Assembly (NCBI GenBank): GCA_964453035.1
Contig: CAYVOX010000038.1
Location: 1-23,312 of the forward strand
DNA length: 23,312 nucleotides
Source of the DNA: CAYVOX01 sp964453035
GTDB lineage: Bacteria; Chloroflexota; Anaerolineae; Anaerolineales; Anaerolineaceae
Reading direction: 5' to 3'
The notes beneath the pieces are model-generated. The model was not told the DNA's origin. It made no database searches and saw nothing but the letters and a program-made list of their open reading frames with translations. The position numbers and the translations under genes are program-made. Numbering within the stretch: the first letter of the stretch is position 1; each line of letters opens with the position of its first letter. Shown here one piece after another: positions 15,209 to 23,312 of the stretch.

Positions 15209-18091
15209 ATGATAGCTAATTCCACCTTCAATTTCAATGACCCGCTCGCCCATCCAACTGAGATGGCTCAGGCGCGCATTCGCCTGTCCCTCATTATCAT
15301 GCGCGTGGTCTCAGCCATTTTCTTCATCGCAGGCACCAGTGTTTTCTTTGTCGTTCCACAGGATTCAGACTGGAAGTATTACGCAATCGCTCTCGGTTTA
15401 AATATCCTCGGCGGATTGATTATCTACACCACGTCAGAAGGCGTCCCCGACCCGCGGGCGAAATTATTCAGGTTTCAGATATTCTTCCACTTGGGTGTTC
15501 TTTTTACCGGGCTCTTAATTTCAGGTATTAGCCTGTTTGCAGCGCTTCTCAGCCTGCTTTTCTCGATCCTCATTTCATCCATCATGCTCGCTGGCAGCGA
15601 TAGCGAAGCGGGTGTGACCATTGGGATCGTGTCCGCTTTCATCATCCTGGCGGGCAGCGTCTTTATGACCCGCGTTCAAATTCCCCTGCCGCTCTTCCAG
15701 ATTTTCCTCCCGCCTCTGGTTGGAGTGCTCATCATCAGTTACATGGCGATGATTAGCCTGGGTATTGTCTCTGTGCCGCTGCGCATCAAGCTGATTATCG
15801 CCTCCCTGGTCATGGTGACCATTCCTCTGGTCATCCTCTCAATTGTTTCCACCACTTCATCGCGCAACTCCATTTCCACCCAGCGCAATGAAAACCTGGT
15901 ACTTGCCGCGGAACGCACTGCTTCCGCCGTTGATAACTTCATCCTCTCCAACCTCAACGCCGTAGAAGAGGACAGTAAAAACCCCCTCATCTTGAATTAC
16001 CTTGCTGCTTCCGAATCCGGGCGGGCAGAACAACTGGAAGGCTTGAAAATCACATTTGCAGCCCTCAACCAGCGCTCCTCGGGTGTCATTCGCTCCATCG
16101 GCCTGCTCGACACGACTGGTATCAACATCTATGACACCGACCAGGCAAGAATCAACCAGCTTGAAAGCTTTTCTGATTATTTCATCGAAGCATTTGCCCG
16201 GAAAAGATCTTTTGTCTCCGAAATTCGTTTTTCCGAGGTAGATAATAAACCAAATATCACCATGAGCAGCCCCATCGTTGATGGTGAAGCCAATTCTCAG
16301 GGTGTACTGAGGGTCATCCTGAGCGCAGATGCCATCCAAACCGTGCTTGAAGCCAACACCAACCTGGCTGGTCCCAACACCCGCCCCCTCTTGCTCGATG
16401 AGAACCAGGTGCGCCTGGCAGATACATACAACTCGACATTCATTTATAAATCCCTCGCCCCGCTGACTACCACTCAACTGGTGACCCTGAAAATCACCGG
16501 TCGCCTTCCTAACCTGCCGGATGCCCTCTTGAGCACCAACATGACTGAACTTTCCACTCAGCTGGCATCCCCCCGCGGCAAGAAATTCTTCACCGCGGTG
16601 ATGACCACCTCCTATCCTGAGACGCAAAACACCGAAACCATCACAACCGCACATCTCACAACCAAACCCTGGACGGTTCTCTACACACAGCGCACAGCTC
16701 TCGTTCAAAGCCTCATCGAGGAACAAACAACCCTTTCCTGGTTAATTACCACCATCATTGCCTTCCTCACCACCATCGCCGCCACCGTGATCGCCCGCAC
16801 CATCAGCAATCCGGTAACCCGCCTGACAGAAACCGCCCAGGTGATTGTTTCAGGCAAGCTGGATGCGGTTGCAGAAGTCACCACCACAGATGAGGTGGGC
16901 ACCCTCGCCAGCATGTTCAACACCATGACATCTCAACTGCGGACGTCCATCAACGAACTGGAAGATCGCGTCGCCGATAGAACCCGAGAACTTGACGCTC
17001 AGAACAAATCTCTCGCTTACCGCAGCCGCCAAATTGAGACCATCGCTGAAGTTGCCCGCGGCATTACCTCCACCCAGGATCTGGAAAAACTGCTCACCCT
17101 GGTCACTGAACTTGTCAGCCAGCGCTTCGGGTTTTATCATGCGGGCATCTTCCTGCTGGATGAAAAAAAGCAATTCGCGGTGCTCCGGGCAGCCAACAGC
17201 ACCGGCGGAAAACGCATGCTAGCCCGCCAGCACAAGCTAAAGGTAGGTCAGGTGGGCATTGTGGGCTACGCCACCGGAAACGCCGCTCCCCGCATTGCAA
17301 CAGACGTGGGTGAAGACGCGGTTTATTTCAACAACCCCGACCTACCCCTCACCCGCTCAGAGATGGCCTTGCCACTCATTGCCAGCGGCGAAGTCATCGG
17401 CGCGCTGGATATTCAAAGCGTTGAGCCAAACGCCTTTAGCAATCAGGATATCGAACTCTTCTCCACCCTGGCTGACCAGGTTGCTGTAGGCATCATCAAC
17501 AGCCGCCTGTTCGATGATACCCAGAAAGCCCTTGAAGAAGCGCAGGCTGTCCACCGCCAGTACCTCAAGCAGGAGTGGGTACGCCAGGCAGCCCAGCAAC
17601 CCGTCAGCGGCTACCAGTATGTAGCCGGCAGCCTGCTCCCAATCACCGGAGAGGTTGAGCCAGAGCTGCAAACTGTTCTGCAGAGCGGTCAAACCGTCAC
17701 CAGCACAGCCCAACAGGAAGCATCCGGGACTGCTTCCCTGGGCGTTCCGATTATCCTCAAAGGACAGGTCATCGGCGCCATTCAACTCCAGGATTCAAAA
17801 GAGGGTGGGCGCGAATGGAATGAGACCGAAATTGCCGCTGCCCGGGCTGTCGCCGACCAGATTGCCCAGGCGCTGGAAAATGCCCGCCTGTTCGAACAGA
17901 CAGCCCGCCGCGCTGAACGCGAGCGTAAGGTGCTGGAGATTACCAGCAAAATCCGCGCCACCAACGACCCTCAGGCCATGTTGGATATTGCCGTGGCCGA
18001 GGTTCAGCAAGCCCTTGGCGCCAGCCGTGTACAGGTCGTTTTCAGTGAAGCCGGCCTGAGCAACAACGGAAGCGACCCATCTGCCCATTAA
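15209..18091 (+). CDS. Membrane sensor with multi-helix N-terminus, CACHE-like, HAMP and GAF domains, no kinase
   Basis: This 960-residue protein has about seven hydrophobic segments in residues 27-216. The last leads into a roughly 290-residue extracytoplasmic region (about 217-505) that looks like a double CACHE sensor. A final transmembrane helix (about 508-530), a HAMP linker (about 530-582, with ISNPVTRLTE and DEVGTLASMFN) and one full GAF (about 606-768, with NPDLPLTRSEMALPL) follow. Then come the helix QYLKQEWVRQ, a shortened GAF-like segment (about 835-905) and the GAF-start-like tail (about 912-950). It combines an N-terminal multi-helix block, as in the two genes before it, with the CACHE-HAMP layout of the first sensor. 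No output domain is present. It starts 17 bases after the previous stop, with GGA-rich sequence upstream. Confidence 0.85.
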   Translation: MIANSTFNFNDPLAHPTEMAQARIRLSLIIMRVVSAIFFIAGTSVFFVVPQDSDWKYYAIALGLNILGGLIIYTTSEGVPDPRAKLFRFQIFFHLGVLFTGLLISGISLFAALLSLLFSILISSIMLAGSDSEAGVTIGIVSAFIILAGSVFMTRVQIPLPLFQIFLPPLVGVLIISYMAMISLGIVSVPLRIKLIIASLVMVTIPLVILSIVSTTSSRNSISTQRNENLVLAAERTASAVDNFILSNLNAVEEDSKNPLILNYLAASESGRAEQLEGLKITFAALNQRSSGVIRSIGLLDTTGINIYDTDQARINQLESFSDYFIEAFARKRSFVSEIRFSEVDNKPNITMSSPIVDGEANSQGVLRVILSADAIQTVLEANTNLAGPNTRPLLLDENQVRLADTYNSTFIYKSLAPLTTTQLVTLKITGRLPNLPDALLSTNMTELSTQLASPRGKKFFTAVMTTSYPETQNTETITTAHLTTKPWTVLYTQRTALVQSLIEEQTTLSWLITTIIAFLTTIAATVIARTISNPVTRLTETAQVIVSGKLDAVAEVTTTDEVGTLASMFNTMTSQLRTSINELEDRVADRTRELDAQNKSLAYRSRQIETIAEVARGITSTQDLEKLLTLVTELVSQRFGFYHAGIFLLDEKKQFAVLRAANSTGGKRMLARQHKLKVGQVGIVGYATGNAAPRIATDVGEDAVYFNNPDLPLTRSEMALPLIASGEVIGALDIQSVEPNAFSNQDIELFSTLADQVAVGIINSRLFDDTQKALEEAQAVHRQYLKQEWVRQAAQQPVSGYQYVAGSLLPITGEVEPELQTVLQSGQTVTSTAQQEASGTASLGVPIILKGQVIGAIQLQDSKEGGREWNETEIAAARAVADQIAQALENARLFEQTARRAERERKVLEITSKIRATNDPQAMLDIAVAEVQQALGASRVQVVFSEAGLSNNGSDPSAH

Positions 18092-18110
18092 TGAGCTTGT
18101 GAGGTTTTCT

Positions 18111-18743
18111 ATGAGTTATCGAATCGCAATCGTCAACGAAAAAGGCGGCGTGGCCAAAACAACCACCTCCATCTCGCTGGGAGCCGTNNNNNNNNNNNNN
18201 NNNNNNNNNNNNNNNNNNNNNNNNNNNNNNNNNNNNNNNNNNNNNNNNNNNNNNNNNNNNNNNNNNNNNNNNNNNNNNNNNNNNNNNCGCGCCCTCGAAC
18301 CCTTATCCTCAACCTGCGATTTCATCATCATGGACTGCCCCCCCTTCCTGGGCGCGGTCACCCTCAACGCGCTCACCGCAGCGGATTTGCTCCTCGTCCC
18401 AACTCAGGCGGAATTCTTCTCCATCTACGCCCTGCGAAATTTAATGAACCTGGTTCGCCGCATCCGCACTCAATACAATCCCAGGCTTACCTACCGTTTA
18501 CTGCTCACGATGTTTGATCGCCGCAACCGCATTCACCGCACCATGGCCGAACAACTTCGCGCCTCTTTTACCAGCGGCGTTATGCAAACCACAATCGACA
18601 CCGACACAAAATTACGCGAAAGCCCCATCGCGGGCGTCCCTATCATTCAACATGCCCCCAAAAGCCGGTCGGCGCAGCAATATCGCGCCCTCGCCCAGGA
18701 GATAATCGAATATGTCAAAGAAACAACTATCCAGCCGGCTTAA
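18111..18743 (+). CDS. ParA/Soj-family ATPase, interrupted by an assembly gap
   Basis: The start reads MSYRIAIVNEKGGVAKTTTS. It has the deviant Walker A of the ParA/MinD group, with A in the usual GVGKTT position (GVAKTT). After the gap come FIIMDCPPFLGAVTLNALTA (switch II region), a typical ParA core and LRESPIAGVPIIQHAPKSRSAQQY, the conserved C-terminal ParA segment. Relative to Soj-type proteins about 85 residues should lie between the two parts, but the placeholder allows only 34, so the true gene is about 260 residues long. GAGG six bases before ATG 18111 supports this start over GTG 18099. No parB or parS is visible. The gene sits between membrane sensors and a histidine kinase and overlaps the latter by 32 bases. 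This suggests a role in positioning signalling complexes rather than chromosomes (inference). Confidence 0.88.
   Translation: MSYRIAIVNEKGGVAKTTTSISLGAXXXXXXXXXXXXXXXXXXXXXXXXXXXXXXXXXXRALEPLSSTCDFIIMDCPPFLGAVTLNALTAADLLLVPTQAEFFSIYALRNLMNLVRRIRTQYNPRLTYRLLLTMFDRRNRIHRTMAEQLRASFTSGVMQTTIDTDTKLRESPIAGVPIIQHAPKSRSAQQYRALAQEIIEYVKETTIQPA
18188..18287. other. Assembly gap of 100 N inside parA
   Basis: Exactly 100 unknown bases, the usual placeholder for a scaffold gap of unknown size. Both sides encode parts of one ParA protein. The two sides happen to stay in frame across 100 bases, but comparison with ParA proteins suggests that roughly 250 bases are really missing. Confidence 0.98.
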
Positions 18744-19884
18744 TTCCCTATTCGCTCACCTCGAGGAAAGCGAGCCCGTCGCTTCTCCAGCCACCCGCAG
18801 CGGTGTTCTGCCTAGCTGGTCGTGGGAGGTTGACAATGCGGGATTGTACCTTACCATCAGCGCAGATGTTCAGGATGCGCTCGGGCTCTCCCCTCAGAAA
18901 TTTATCGGACAATCCATCTTCTCATACAAGATTTCGCCTCAATCTGCCTCTGAACTGCGCAATCTGCTCCAATCCAATCAATTCCCGCTTGAATTTGATG
19001 TTTATTATCTCAACGCTGAAAATCAGCTGGTGACAACCCGCATGATGGTCTTCAGCAATATTTCCGAATCCGGCCAACCAGAAGGCTGGAGGGGTTTTAC
19101 GCAAGTTGTCTTGCCTGCCGGTCAAATCGAATCATCCGCCTCCGTGGGAACAATCTTCCCACCCACTTCCTCGCCAGGTACTCCGCCTGCGTTTCCTGCT
19201 CCGGTCAGCCGGGCAACCTCCATCCGTGAGTTTAAGTCAGCCCGTCCCGCCGCTGGCACATTCTGGACAAAAACTGCCCGCCATAGTTCGCAGTCGCTTA
19301 AAACCTCAGCCATTAAGGGGTCGGAGGATGAGCCTGCAGTTTTAGCCGTCCCTGTGAAACTCAGCGATGAAGAGCACGCCGTCATCGAAATCCTTGACGA
19401 CCGCGGGCAACGTGCCTGGACCGAAAACGATCAGCTTCTGGTCGAAGAAGTTAGCCGGCAGCTCTCCCTTGCCCTTGAGAATGCCCGCCTTTATCAGACC
19501 GTTCAGCAAGAGCTTTCTGAAAGGGTTAAGGCAGAGCAAGAGATTATCCGCCGCAGCCAGGACCTGGCTGCCCTCAACCAGGCCGGCCAACAGCTCAGCA
19601 AGCTGGCCTCCCGCGAAGAAATCTTGAACCTTGTCAAGGATAGCATTGGTCGCCTGGTAGATAACCGCAACCTGTGCATCGCCCTGTTTGACGAGCCCAA
19701 CCAGCGCGTTTCCTTCCCCATCCACCAGGTCAACGGGCAACCATCCACCCTGGAATCCCGACCCCTCCAGGCCGGGGTGGTTGACCATGTGCTGATGTCG
19801 AAGACTCCCATGCTCATCACTACTTCCACCGGCCAGGTTCTCACTGAGAAAGGCATCACCCTTCCAAACCCAGTTCCGGCTTAG
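18712..19884 (+). CDS. Hybrid histidine kinase, N-terminal part (PAS, half-GAF, interrupted GAF) ending at an in-frame TAG
   Basis: The 390-residue frame begins with a PAS-like domain (about 31-138, with SWSWEVDNAGLYLTISADVQ). A Pro/Ser-rich linker, a shortened GAF-like segment (about 215-265, ending in LSLALENARLYQ) and a coiled coil (about 265-285) follow. A new GAF starts at about 286 (LNQAGQQLSKLASREEILNL) and is cut off by TAG at 19882-19884 right before its core strand. The same frame then continues with LVAIPLLAGERVVGAFIL, exactly what a GAF should contain at that point. So this is most likely the front of one long kinase. No membrane segment is present. The start ATG has AGGAG ten bases upstream, inside parA, which it overlaps by 32 bases. 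Alone this fragment would lack any kinase domain. Confidence 0.8.
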   Translation: MSKKQLSSRLNSLFAHLEESEPVASPATRSGVLPSWSWEVDNAGLYLTISADVQDALGLSPQKFIGQSIFSYKISPQSASELRNLLQSNQFPLEFDVYYLNAENQLVTTRMMVFSNISESGQPEGWRGFTQVVLPAGQIESSASVGTIFPPTSSPGTPPAFPAPVSRATSIREFKSARPAAGTFWTKTARHSSQSLKTSAIKGSEDEPAVLAVPVKLSDEEHAVIEILDDRGQRAWTENDQLLVEEVSRQLSLALENARLYQTVQQELSERVKAEQEIIRRSQDLAALNQAGQQLSKLASREEILNLVKDSIGRLVDNRNLCIALFDEPNQRVSFPIHQVNGQPSTLESRPLQAGVVDHVLMSKTPMLITTSTGQVLTEKGITLPNPVPA

Positions 19885-22800
19885 TTGGTGGCAATTCCCT
19901 TGCTGGCAGGTGAACGCGTGGTTGGCGCTTTCATCCTTCAAGATTTTGATACCGAAAACGCCTTTACACCGCTGCATGTTGAGCTGCTTTCCACCCTCGC
20001 CTCGCAAGTCACCACCGCGTTGGAAAATACAAACCTCTTCCAGGAAATCCGCAACGCCCTTCAATCGCTGGAAACGCGCGAGCGTTACCAGGCCAACGTT
20101 GCCCGGGCAGTTGCCCTGCTCACCGAATCGGGCACCAGCGCCCTGCCAGATGTACTCAGCGCCATTGGCCAGGCCTCAATGGCCTCTCGCGTGTATTACG
20201 CTGAAGCTCAACAGGAGGGTTCTGACCTTAACTGGCGCATGACCTCAGCCTGGGTTGATTCAAGCTATACCTATGTTTTTGATAGCAGTCGGATGCAGCG
20301 CGTTCTCGTCTCAGATTTTCCGCATTGGGCCTCAACCCTCAAAGAGAAAGGCTGGTTCAGCGGCACGCTCACCCAGTTCGAATCTCCTGAAAAAGAATTC
20401 CTGCACCACCAGGGCATTTTTTCCACCCTCCTGCTCTCCGTGCCCGGAAAAAACGCCACACCCGGATTCATCGCTATTGATCAACTCTACGAAGAGCGTG
20501 AATGGCTCAAAGAAGAAGTCAATGTTCTGCGCGTCGCAGCCGATGCGCTCTCCAACACCTTCATCCGCGAAGACCTGCTGGGGAAATTACAGGTTTCGCT
20601 TGATGAAACCGAAACACTCTACAATGCCAGCCACAGCCTGGCGCTAGCCAGCACCCTGGACGAGATGGTACAGGCGGTAGCGCTCAGCCTGAACACCCCC
20701 ACCATCAACCGCGCGGTACTGGCCCTGTTCGAGAACAACGCCAAAAACGAGTTATCCAGTCTTAAAGTCGAATCGACCTGGCACTCCGGTCAGGGCACGC
20801 CTCCGCCTTCCGTTGGCACCCAGCTGCCGCTCAACGTTTACGGCAAGGCGTTCTCCAGCGCCAATCCCATTTTTTACAGCGATATCTTCGAATCGCGCGT
20901 TCCCGGCGCTTTCCGTGACCTATTGGCCCACGAAAATATTCGCTCGCTCGCCATCCTACCCCTGTGGATTGGCAAGCGCCAGCTCGGCGTTCTCCTTCTC
21001 CAGGCTGAAGACCGCCACGTCTTTACCGAACGCGAGACACGTTCTTACCCGCCCCTCATTGACCAGATGGCGACCGCTGTTGAAAACCTGCGCCTCTTCC
21101 AACAGACGCAAGATGCCCTTGCAGAAACCGGGTTACTCTATGAAATCAGCAGCGGCATTTCCCAGGCTGCCACCCCCGGCGACCTCATCACCCTGGTTGG
21201 CTCGCGCATGATGCCTCAACAGGCGTATAAAGCGGGCATCTGGCAGATCACCCAGACCTCACCTTCCGGCGAGCCGCTTGAGTTTGAGATTGTCGGCTGT
21301 TACCAGGTCGGCGAAGGGTGCCGTGCAGTTGGAATCAACTTTTCTGCTCAAAAATTCCCGTACTGGACAAAACTGGCCTCGGAAACAACCATTATTAATT
21401 CCATTGAAACGCCAGAAATTGACACCGTCACCCGCCACACCCTGCAAAACATTGGGATACAATCTGGTGTTTTTGTGCCACTCTCCAGCGGATCACACCT
21501 CATCGGTTTCCTCGTCGCTGCCTCGGATCATCCTGCCACCTTCGCCGACGACGAAGTACGTTTGCTCAAAGTGGCCGGCAGCGGTATCTCGGTAGCCCTT
21601 GAAAAGCAACGCCTGCTCACCGAAGCCCAGCAGCGCGCCCGCGAGCTGCAGACCGCCGCTGAAATTGCCCGCGACACCACATCAACCCTCTCCACCGATA
21701 TCCTTCTCAGCCGCATGGTGAACCTCATTCGAGACCGCTTCGACTTTTACCATGTTTCCATCTTCCTGCTCGATGAAACCCGGAATTTTGCAATCGTTCG
21801 TGAATCTACCGGTGATGCAGGCAAGGCGCTCAAACAACGCAACCACCGCCTTGCAGTCGGTTCCCGCTCCGTCATCGGCTCCGCCACGTCAACCGGTCAA
21901 ACCATTTGCCTCAACGACGTCTCGCTGAGCCCGCTCTACTATCCCAACCCGCTTCTCCCCGAGACCCGCTCCGAAACAGGCATCCCCCTCAAGTTGGGAG
22001 ACCAGGTCATCGGCGCACTCGACCTGCAGTCAACCCAGCCCAATGCCTTCTCCCAGGATGATCTCACCGTGCTTCAAATTCTCGGCGATCAAATTGCTGT
22101 CGCCATCGAGAACGCCCGCGCTTACGAGTTGACCCAGAAAGCGTTTGAGGATATGAAAGAGGTTGACCGCCTCAAGAGCCAGTTCCTCGCCAACATGAGC
22201 CACGAGCTGCGCACACCACTGAATTCAATCATCGGCTTCTCGCGCGTCATCCTTAAAGGCATTGATGGCCCCATTAATGATACTCAGAAGCAAGATCTCT
22301 CCGCCATTTACAACTCAGGCCAGCACCTGCTGACCCTGATCAACAACATCCTCGATCTTTCCAAGATCGAAGCCGGTAAGATGGAACTGCAATACGCCGA
22401 TATCAACCTGAGCGATCTGATTAACTCCGTCATGTCAACCGCGGTAGGTCTGGTCAAGGACCGCCCTGTTCGTCTCAATCAAATCATTCCAGATTACATC
22501 CCCACCGTCCAGGCTGACCCCACCCGCATCCGCCAGGTGCTCCTCAACTTTGTCTCAAACGCTGCCAAGTTCACCGAACAGGGCATCATCACCGTTGAAG
22601 CCTCCCTCAGCACTGACCCAACCGGCAAGCCGGAGGTGATGGTGACCATTACGGATACAGGCGCCGGCATCGCCCCGCAAGATCAGTACAAACTCTTCCA
22701 GCCCTTCTCCCAGGTGGATGATTCACCCACTCGCAAAACCGGTGGTACCGGCCTGGGTCTTTCGATTTGCCGCTCCTTTATCGAAATGCACAACGGTCGC

Positions 22801-23312
22801 ATCGGTTTGCTGCGCAGCGAAATTGGCGTGGGCAGCACCTTCTTTTTCACACTGCCTCTGCCGCAGCCCGAACAAACAGAAGAAGAAACCAACGGCACAA
22901 ACGTCATCCTTTCGATTGATGACGACCCACAGGTTATTTCCCTCTACCAGCGTTACCTGCGTCCCCAGGGCTACCAGGTCATCCCGGTCACCAACCCGCG
23001 CGAGGCAGTTGCCCGCGCCATTGAGCTCAAGCCGTATGCCATCACTCTGGATATCATGATGCCCGATATTGATGGCTGGAGCGTGATGCAGGCCCTTAAA
23101 ACCGACCCTCAAACCCGCAATATTCCCATCCTGGTGTGCTCAATCCTTGAGGAAGAAGAAAAGGGTTTCAGCCTGGGCGCCTCCGACTACCTGGTCAAAC
23201 CCTTCCTGCAGGAGGATTTATCCAACGCCATCAATCGCCTCAATAATGACGGGAAAATCCATAAGATCCTGGTTATTGATGACGACCCTGAAGATCTACG
23301 TCTGGTTCAAAA
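19885..23312 (+). CDS. Hybrid histidine kinase, C-terminal part (GAFs, HisKA, HATPase, two receivers); runs off the window
   Basis: This is the same frame as 18712-19884 beyond the TAG, open to the window end (about 1142 codons). It completes the broken GAF (residues 1-53). Four more GAFs follow at about 60-232, 238-410, 415-580 and 585-750. The HisKA domain contains NMSHELRTPLNSIIGFSRVI, with the phospho-histidine codon at 22201. The HATPase (about 870-990) has an N box (LLNFVSNAAKFTEQG), G1 (DTGAGI) and G2 (GGTGLGLSI). A complete receiver follows (about 1007-1119: SIDDDPQ, LDIMMPDIDGW, VKPF, with Ser replacing the usual Thr), then the start of a second receiver (LVIDDDPEDLRLVQ). If translated separately, TTG 19885 or GTG 19888 could start it, but neither has a ribosome binding site. 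It is the only kinase in the operon and the likely output of the sensors upstream. Confidence 0.88.
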   Translation, partial: MVAIPLLAGERVVGAFILQDFDTENAFTPLHVELLSTLASQVTTALENTNLFQEIRNALQSLETRERYQANVARAVALLTESGTSALPDVLSAIGQASMASRVYYAEAQQEGSDLNWRMTSAWVDSSYTYVFDSSRMQRVLVSDFPHWASTLKEKGWFSGTLTQFESPEKEFLHHQGIFSTLLLSVPGKNATPGFIAIDQLYEEREWLKEEVNVLRVAADALSNTFIREDLLGKLQVSLDETETLYNASHSLALASTLDEMVQAVALSLNTPTINRAVLALFENNAKNELSSLKVESTWHSGQGTPPPSVGTQLPLNVYGKAFSSANPIFYSDIFESRVPGAFRDLLAHENIRSLAILPLWIGKRQLGVLLLQAEDRHVFTERETRSYPPLIDQMATAVENLRLFQQTQDALAETGLLYEISSGISQAATPGDLITLVGSRMMPQQAYKAGIWQITQTSPSGEPLEFEIVGCYQVGEGCRAVGINFSAQKFPYWTKLASETTIINSIETPEIDTVTRHTLQNIGIQSGVFVPLSSGSHLIGFLVAASDHPATFADDEVRLLKVAGSGISVALEKQRLLTEAQQRARELQTAAEIARDTTSTLSTDILLSRMVNLIRDRFDFYHVSIFLLDETRNFAIVRESTGDAGKALKQRNHRLAVGSRSVIGSATSTGQTICLNDVSLSPLYYPNPLLPETRSETGIPLKLGDQVIGALDLQSTQPNAFSQDDLTVLQILGDQIAVAIENARAYELTQKAFEDMKEVDRLKSQFLANMSHELRTPLNSIIGFSRVILKGIDGPINDTQKQDLSAIYNSGQHLLTLINNILDLSKIEAGKMELQYADINLSDLINSVMSTAVGLVKDRPVRLNQIIPDYIPTVQADPTRIRQVLLNFVSNAAKFTEQGIITVEASLSTDPTGKPEVMVTITDTGAGIAPQDQYKLFQPFSQVDDSPTRKTGGTGLGLSICRSFIEMHNGRIGLLRSEIGVGSTFFFTLPLPQPEQTEEETNGTNVILSIDDDPQVISLYQRYLRPQGYQVIPVTNPREAVARAIELKPYAITLDIMMPDIDGWSVMQALKTDPQTRNIPILVCSILEEEEKGFSLGASDYLVKPFLQEDLSNAINRLNNDGKIHKILVIDDDPEDLRLVQ

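Noticed and set aside
19882..19884. TAG recoded as an amino acid such as pyrrolysine
   Set aside because: TAG terminates at least four other genes in this window, and the position falls in an ordinary GAF core where Ser or Trp is usual. Error, mutation or a true split is more likely.
1..23312. CRISPR array, insertion sequence, prophage or defence island
   Set aside because: No direct repeat arrays, transposase or integrase frames, terminal inverted repeats or attachment-like duplications next to the tRNA were seen.

Overview
The window looks like a chromosomal segment from a Chloroflexota bacterium, most likely class Anaerolineae. This is an inference from gene content: MinCDE and MreBCD together with very long proteins built from many GAF domains, a style common in that class. 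No marker gene here fixes the taxonomy. A run of exactly 100 Ns (18188-18287) shows that the sequence is a draft or metagenome-assembled scaffold.

Left block, minus strand (1-6198). In the direction of transcription it holds mreB, mreC, mreD, mrdA (PBP2), minC, minD and minE (cut by the window edge). These are the cell-elongation genes followed by the division-site placement genes. Most junctions are 4-base overlaps or 1-base gaps, so the block reads as one operon. An extended -10 promoter lies ahead of mreB and a second one ahead of minC, so the min genes can probably also be transcribed separately.

Middle (6199-6610). A divergent intergenic region carries the mreB promoter on one strand. 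On the other strand it carries a promoter, a tRNA-Gly(CCC) gene and a strong intrinsic terminator. A structured leader then precedes the right-hand operon.

Right block, plus strand (6611-23312, continuing past the edge). This is a tightly packed signal-transduction operon. It contains two stand-alone receiver proteins and four consecutive membrane-bound GAF sensor proteins with no kinase or other output domain. A ParA-family ATPase (holding the assembly gap) and a soluble multi-GAF hybrid histidine kinase with at least two C-terminal receivers follow. The kinase reading frame is interrupted by one in-frame TAG at 19882-19884, inside a GAF domain, and stays open from there to the window end.

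Working model (inference): the membrane GAF proteins sense stimuli and pass them to the soluble hybrid kinase by protein contact, the single-domain receivers take phosphate from the kinase, and the ParA-like ATPase positions or segregates the assembly. Three of the four sensors end in a truncated GAF-like segment, and all four end in what looks like only the beginning of a GAF domain. These shared ends are candidate docking surfaces. This kinase-less sensor array with its own ParA is the most unusual thing in the window.
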